A stretch of 64,000 nt of DNA from Wyeomyia smithii (Eukaryota > Arthropoda > Insecta > Diptera > Culicidae): assembly GCF_029784165.1 (NCBI RefSeq), contig NC_073696.1, positions 114,236,665-114,300,664 on the forward strand, in the 5' to 3' direction. The position numbers and the translations under genes are program-made. Of this stretch, positions 47,701-53,700 are shown piece by piece. Numbering within the stretch: position 1 is the stretch's first letter; every line of letters begins with the position of its first letter. The notes under the pieces were generated by a model that was given only the letters and a program-made list of their open reading frames with translations, made no database searches and was not told the origin of the DNA.

Positions 47701-50700
47701 AATTCAACTAACCGCTTCTATTCTAAAACTGCGAGGCACCAAAAGGTACCAGTTGCCGATTATTCTCGTTTACTGGTAGTCCGTCCAGAATTCCAGCCAT
47801 TTTAGTATTTTGTAGTAGCTATTTATTACTAACAGCCACCAGCATAACAGGTGAAACCGGCACGAGATGACCGGTACTATTTTGTTTTTCCTCCTTTTAG
47901 CTGCTAACACCGAGCGTCCGTATGTATCCGGTACGGTTTAGTAATGAAACTGATGGGGTGAAATGTTCGAACGATACGTTTTATACCAAGGCTTCGTCAG
48001 ATAATTAGAAAGAAGGTGGGGCTACATAGATGATGGAATGGTAGAGACAAATGTTTCTTGAGAGCTGCGCCGGCCGCTGTCGTAATATTAAGACCAACAC
48101 AAACATGCATTTTTGCAAGGTTTTTTCCGCTAGCAGCAGCATTTGGTAAAACAGAAAATTCAATTAGCCGCTTTTGTACCAAAATTTCGAGGCACCAAAA
48201 GGTGCCAGTTGCCGATTATAGTTTCCTGGTTAGTTCGTCCAGAATTCCAGCCATTTAAGTGTTTTGCAGTAGCCATTTACTACTAAAGCCACCAGCATTA
48301 AGGGTGAAACCGGCACGAGATGACCGGTACTATTTTGTATTTCCTCCTTTCAGCTGCTATCACCTAGCGTCCGCATGTCACTGGTGCGGTTTTGGAATCA
48401 GAATGATGGGGCGCCGGCCGCTGTCGTAAAATTAACACCAACAAAAAGATGCATATTTGCAAGGTTTTTTTCCGCTAGCAGCAGCATAAACATCGGAAAC
48501 AGAAAGTGACAACAACAATAACAACAAAGTCAGATCGATTGTATCCGTTAGTGTCGACTGTGCTTGGGAAGAGAGGTAGTGATTGGCTGCGCGGTATGAT
48601 TTAGACAATCGATATTAATTACCAATTTTTCAATAGTGTATCTCAAACAATAGTTTGTTTTTGTTACATAAATTTAACCGTAAAAGAATTTCTGATCGAT
48701 TGATGCCAAAACCTCGAAAACCTGATTATAGATGACTGCAAAATAAGCGCTCAAAACCTTTCTCTGGTTTTCCCTGGTTGAATTACAAGATTTTCAAATT
48801 CAGGGGCCTAACTTCGATATAGACGTTAGTCAACGTCAAAAAAATGATTTTAGAGCTGTAATGTCTTCAGCAAAGTTGTTCCATTAATTATTTTTCATTT
48901 TTGCAGTTTTGTGATTACACCACTGAAGAGTCAAAAACGCATTTTACTTTTCTCATTTCCACTTTATTCGGCAAAGTTGTTTCACATTTTATAAGAAGAC
49001 ACCAAACCTCTATCTGCCTATTAAAATGGAATATTGTAGAGTTTTCTATTCTAACGCCCCTTAAGTTTGTTTCAATCTAACTTTTTTGAATAGTTTGTTA
49101 TAATTTTTCAATGTTCTTGAATGTTGTTTGCTATAGCAAAAAAACAGAGTTTCACTGAAGAAAGTTTATCTTTATCTCTTGTATTTCTTTAACGAGGCAT
49201 TTATCTCTTGCTGTTTCTTGCATTTTTTTTTTCTGTGTGGACTCATCACTGCGACCAGAGATTAGATCTATTGTGATATTGCGCATGTGTTTTCCGTACT
49301 CCGCACTTTATATTATTGGCAGTATCACAATTGAAGTAAGTGATACGCTCTCATTCATGTCCGTGCTTGTGTGTAAGTTTTACCCTCCATTTCTAGCTCA
49401 CAGCTCTACTATAACATTATCGCCTAATTACAAGGAGTCTGTCAAATCCCTGGAGAGAACTTTCGTATGTTACTCACACCAGTTTTATTATAATGGGACT
49501 TATTTTCGTTAGAAGGAGAGTCTACAGGGGCACTGTAGAATTCAGATTGAAGGAAGGGTGAGGAGCCTGAGAATAAACCCATGCCTAAGTCCTTTGACAA
49601 CCAAATGGCCTGATTCTACTAAGATTCGAACCCACGACCACCCGCTTACCAAAGCGGACTCTGTAACCTTGTGGCTACGGAGCTCCCCATGTTTCTCGAT
49701 TCGAAAACATGTGCTCAAATGTCGACTACTCAGCACTGTTATGGTCACCCAGTTCTATTTTTACACATTTTACTAAAAAAAAATGCAAAATTTAGTAAGG
49801 AAACTGGGTTTACGAGCATTTTTCGCTTGCGTTGCGTTGGTGACGATCGGTTCACCCCCCGCCCCGTGAGACCCTCGCGCTGTTTTTTGTCAAAAAATCT
49901 TGTTCACTTTTAATTATAGCTTGAAAAGCATGATGTCTAGAAATAAATTGATACATGAATTTTAAAGAAAATCAGTTGAGGATTCCAAAAAATACCAATT
50001 TTGAGTGACAGTGTTGCCAGATATGTTGTTTTTGCATTTGAAAAACGAAATTGCATTTTTCGGCGAATGAGTATATTTTGATTTCAAATTAAACAATTCC
50101 ATCGTGTTGCTGAACAAATTTTACATAAAACCACTGCTCACCCCGAGGTATTATGAGCAAAACTTGAGTTATTGCATTTCTTATTATTATAATGCTTTTT
50201 TACACTTTTTACTTATAATGCTAATATCTTCAAAACTGGCATGATTATGGACATTCTGAATAATGCGATTTGAAGAAAATCATAGAAGAAATCCAAAAAT
50301 ATAACAATTTTGCCTGGCAGTGTTGCCAGTTATGTTATTTTTACAGTTGAAAAATTATTTTGCATTTTTCGGCCGATAATCAAAATATACGATTTCAAAT
50401 TCGACAATTGCATCGTGTTCCTGAGAAAGAAAATGACAAAAAAAAGGCATATTTTGGCTAAGAACCTCAATAAATTATTGAAATATTTACGATGTCAGCA
50501 TTGCAAATTGTTTGGCCTCAAAAAGTCATGTCCAAAGACAGTTTTAATGTAAAAACTTAAATGAAAAAAATTAGAGCTTGCAGTTAACGGAGCTACAACA
50601 CTGTTGAATAACTTTCTTCTCTATCAAAAAGGATTGAGTCACCCTAACTTTCGATAAATTTTTTAATAAGCGCTTCATCATATATAACAACTTTGTAAAA

Positions 50701-53700
50701 GAAAGTTTTTTGGACCATTATGAAATGGTTGTTCGTTGTTTTTAAGAGAAAATTTTTGAGACATGTCGTTAAGGAAGGAAAGAAGAAAGTGTTACAACCA
50801 TTGTTGCCAGAGACCAAGTTTACCTCTGCATCTCTAACGACTATAACGGGAAAGGACTTTACTACTTTACTTTATATCACCGTGGGCAGTGACGATGTTT
50901 TATACTTCTACGTCTATTTTCATAGACTCTACTGCTCTTCTTTACCGAGCGTCGTTTTGGTTACCCTGCAAAAGCGTCTCGGCAATTACAACTGCCTGGA
51001 GATGTATTCATTCAACTCTGTTCAGGTTTTTTTTTCTGTAATTTAGCGTAAGGGAAGGGTCAAGTAGGAGGATATGAGGGAACCTGAGAATAAACCCATG
51101 CGTAAAAGTCCCTCTGACACCGAACGGTCTGATTCTACCTAGATTCTAACTTGAGACCATTTGATCTCTTTAACTTTGAGGCTACGAGTCTCTTGCCGTT
51201 GTTGAATATCTTAGAAAAAGTATTGCTCGGTATGAAACAGACATTGAAAAATTCTATTCCGTCATAATGAATTTATTAAAGCATATTGATTTCGACATAT
51301 CAGAGCACTCCAGACTCCATTTATTAAAATTAGACAAATTGATTATCATGATTTCATAGTTCATGATTTTCATAGTTTCATCTTTTACCGTTTAAATTTC
51401 ATGTGCCAGATCAAATTCGCTGATCAATATTTCAGAAAGGAAAGATAGAACAATTGCGCCCTTGAATCAGGCATGCCCAAACCCACTGCAACACCGCGTG
51501 TGTGTTTTAATCTATGCGACTGCGGGTATTTTCATTACACTCAGTGCAAATACATTGCCTGGTCCTGAAAGCCCATGTGCATGGGGATGAAAAAGCAAAT
51601 GTCTGTGTTGTCCCCCAGTTGCAGCTGGAATTAGATTAGATATTCTTTTTTTTGATACGGAATTTGTTTTTTAATGCGAAATAAAATGTCTTCGCGTTAC
51701 GCGAAACTGAGAGAATGATATAACTTGAAAAAAGGCAGGCCCATTTTCCGCATGAGCATAAAATATCACATTTTATCACATTGAAACTGTGCTAAAAATC
51801 CTTTGCTGATGCACTTTTGTATTTATCAATCATCCTTGATAACTTTTTCGGATCGTTTAGAGGCGCGTATCCTAGCGCTGGGCGTGCATTTTGAAATAAA
51901 CGATCAAATTTCGTTTCTTCCAAACATATTGCAGTATAAATTGAAGTATGCATTAATTCCTGTATGTAACCAGCAAGAAAAACCGCATTAGGAAGTTGAT
52001 GGCAAATTTTTTTTTCTCAAAATGAGAAAAGTTTAAAAACTTGCGAAGAGTTCTGCGAAGAAGCTGTAAACAATTTAAGAAACAGTGGAGAAATAACAAA
52101 CTGTGTGAAAACTGTTCCGCGTTTAGCCGACGACAATCCGGTCACTTAAATAGATATTGAATCGACTGTTCAAATTCAACTTCTAACTAATATCTTATGT
52201 TGCAGGAAGCCGTCCAAAACAACACCAATAAAAACATGCATATCAAAAAGTGTGTAATCATCAATTTCTTTGAAAACTATCGATTGTCACCTTGCCGTGG
52301 AGTGTAGGTATTATATTTACCGGATACTGTCCTCGATAAAAATAGGCTTCTATTCAATCACGTCACAAGAGACGATAAACAGTTAAAAAGGATTCGGATG
52401 GATTTCATTTTTTATTCATACTTATCGAGCGACCGGAACGAAGCAACGATAAATATGAACGTGAAAAATAGAATCACCGAAATAGCTCAACGTTAATAGT
52501 TGGATACCACTTATAGTTTTCCGAGTTATCATCGTCGATAGTCTCTGTCGAGGAACATTTCAAATGCTCAGTTGCTTGTTTGCTTTATTGAAGCAACTTA
52601 TCCCCAGAGAATGTCAGTTTTATAAATGAGGAAGGAGGCTGCAACTAGAGAAACAATTCTAATGAATGGCTTGCTTCTGCATGATTTATTAGCTCTTGTA
52701 TCATTCATTCATTGCTTGAACAGGGACAGCAGCAATCTCGCTCAAACAACGTTATTCTTATTGGACAAACTAAAGCACACTGCACAACCTGGCTAATTCC
52801 CACACAATTGGTGTTCATTGCCTTCGATAACCACATGTGTGATAGCCCGAAACCTACAGTAGCTGAGCTGTCCGTTCAAGTTAACTGATTTTTTCTCTGA
52901 CATGTTTTGTGTCTATCTAAATCTAAATAACAATGACTCCAGACTCAGCCTTTTGACACTGTGTCTGATCTGAGCTGATGCGTTTTATCCTTTGGTAAAT
53001 TGTATAAGTGTGAAGTTAAACAATAAATGATGCATCGGTCACTACGGTAGGTACAGAAGAGCATCGGGGTTGAAATTTATTTTGAAACGAAGTTGAAAAT
53101 TAAATTTCCAAATTTTACACAATTTTGTAGCAATTTGTTAAAATGCATGTCTTTAGATCTCAAAAAATTGTTGGCAACTGTTGTTCAAGCGCACACATTT
53201 GCCACTTTTCTACTCCGATGATATTCTTCTCAAACGTTCGTATGTTAAACTTATTCACCGTGAAAATAGCTCCAAAGTGAATGATAACTAGTTTATAAAT
53301 TAGAGTGGAGTAGGGAAGCTCTCGGTTCTAAGCTCATTCAAAGACCAATATTTCGCGCATATGGCCTTAACCAAGCCATCATCTACGGTGTGCAAGATCG
53401 ACTCAACTGCACGTAGTGACAAGCATTATAGACGAATTCAGCGTCTGTCTCTCGCCCCCCTTTCTCTATATTTACAGCATCTGTGCAGGTTCCTGAACGC
53501 AAGAGGAACCGTTGCTGCAATTGCTCCGATAAGGAAGTAATAAGTCGCATGTTGAATGTGCCAACGAGTTTTCCTTGCGGGCGACAGGACCCTCGTCAGA
53601 GAGCAAAGGCTGTAAAGCTATTTAATGTCAGTCTGCATCGACTCTTCATACACAACATATAAACTTGGCGACGGTGACTGTGAGCGATTACCTCCAGAAG

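Noticed and set aside
47337..48258. Repeated frames with HQKVPVADYSRLLV as a small protein family
   Set aside because: They come from the tandem array; reading frames and stops shift between units and no start is shared, so the similarity is that of the DNA repeat.
49615..49693. A functional tRNA gene on the minus strand
   Set aside because: The cgctttggtaagcg stem-loop and B-box are tRNA-like, but the acceptor stem is not complementary and the sequence is the head of a dispersed repeat (also at 57923).
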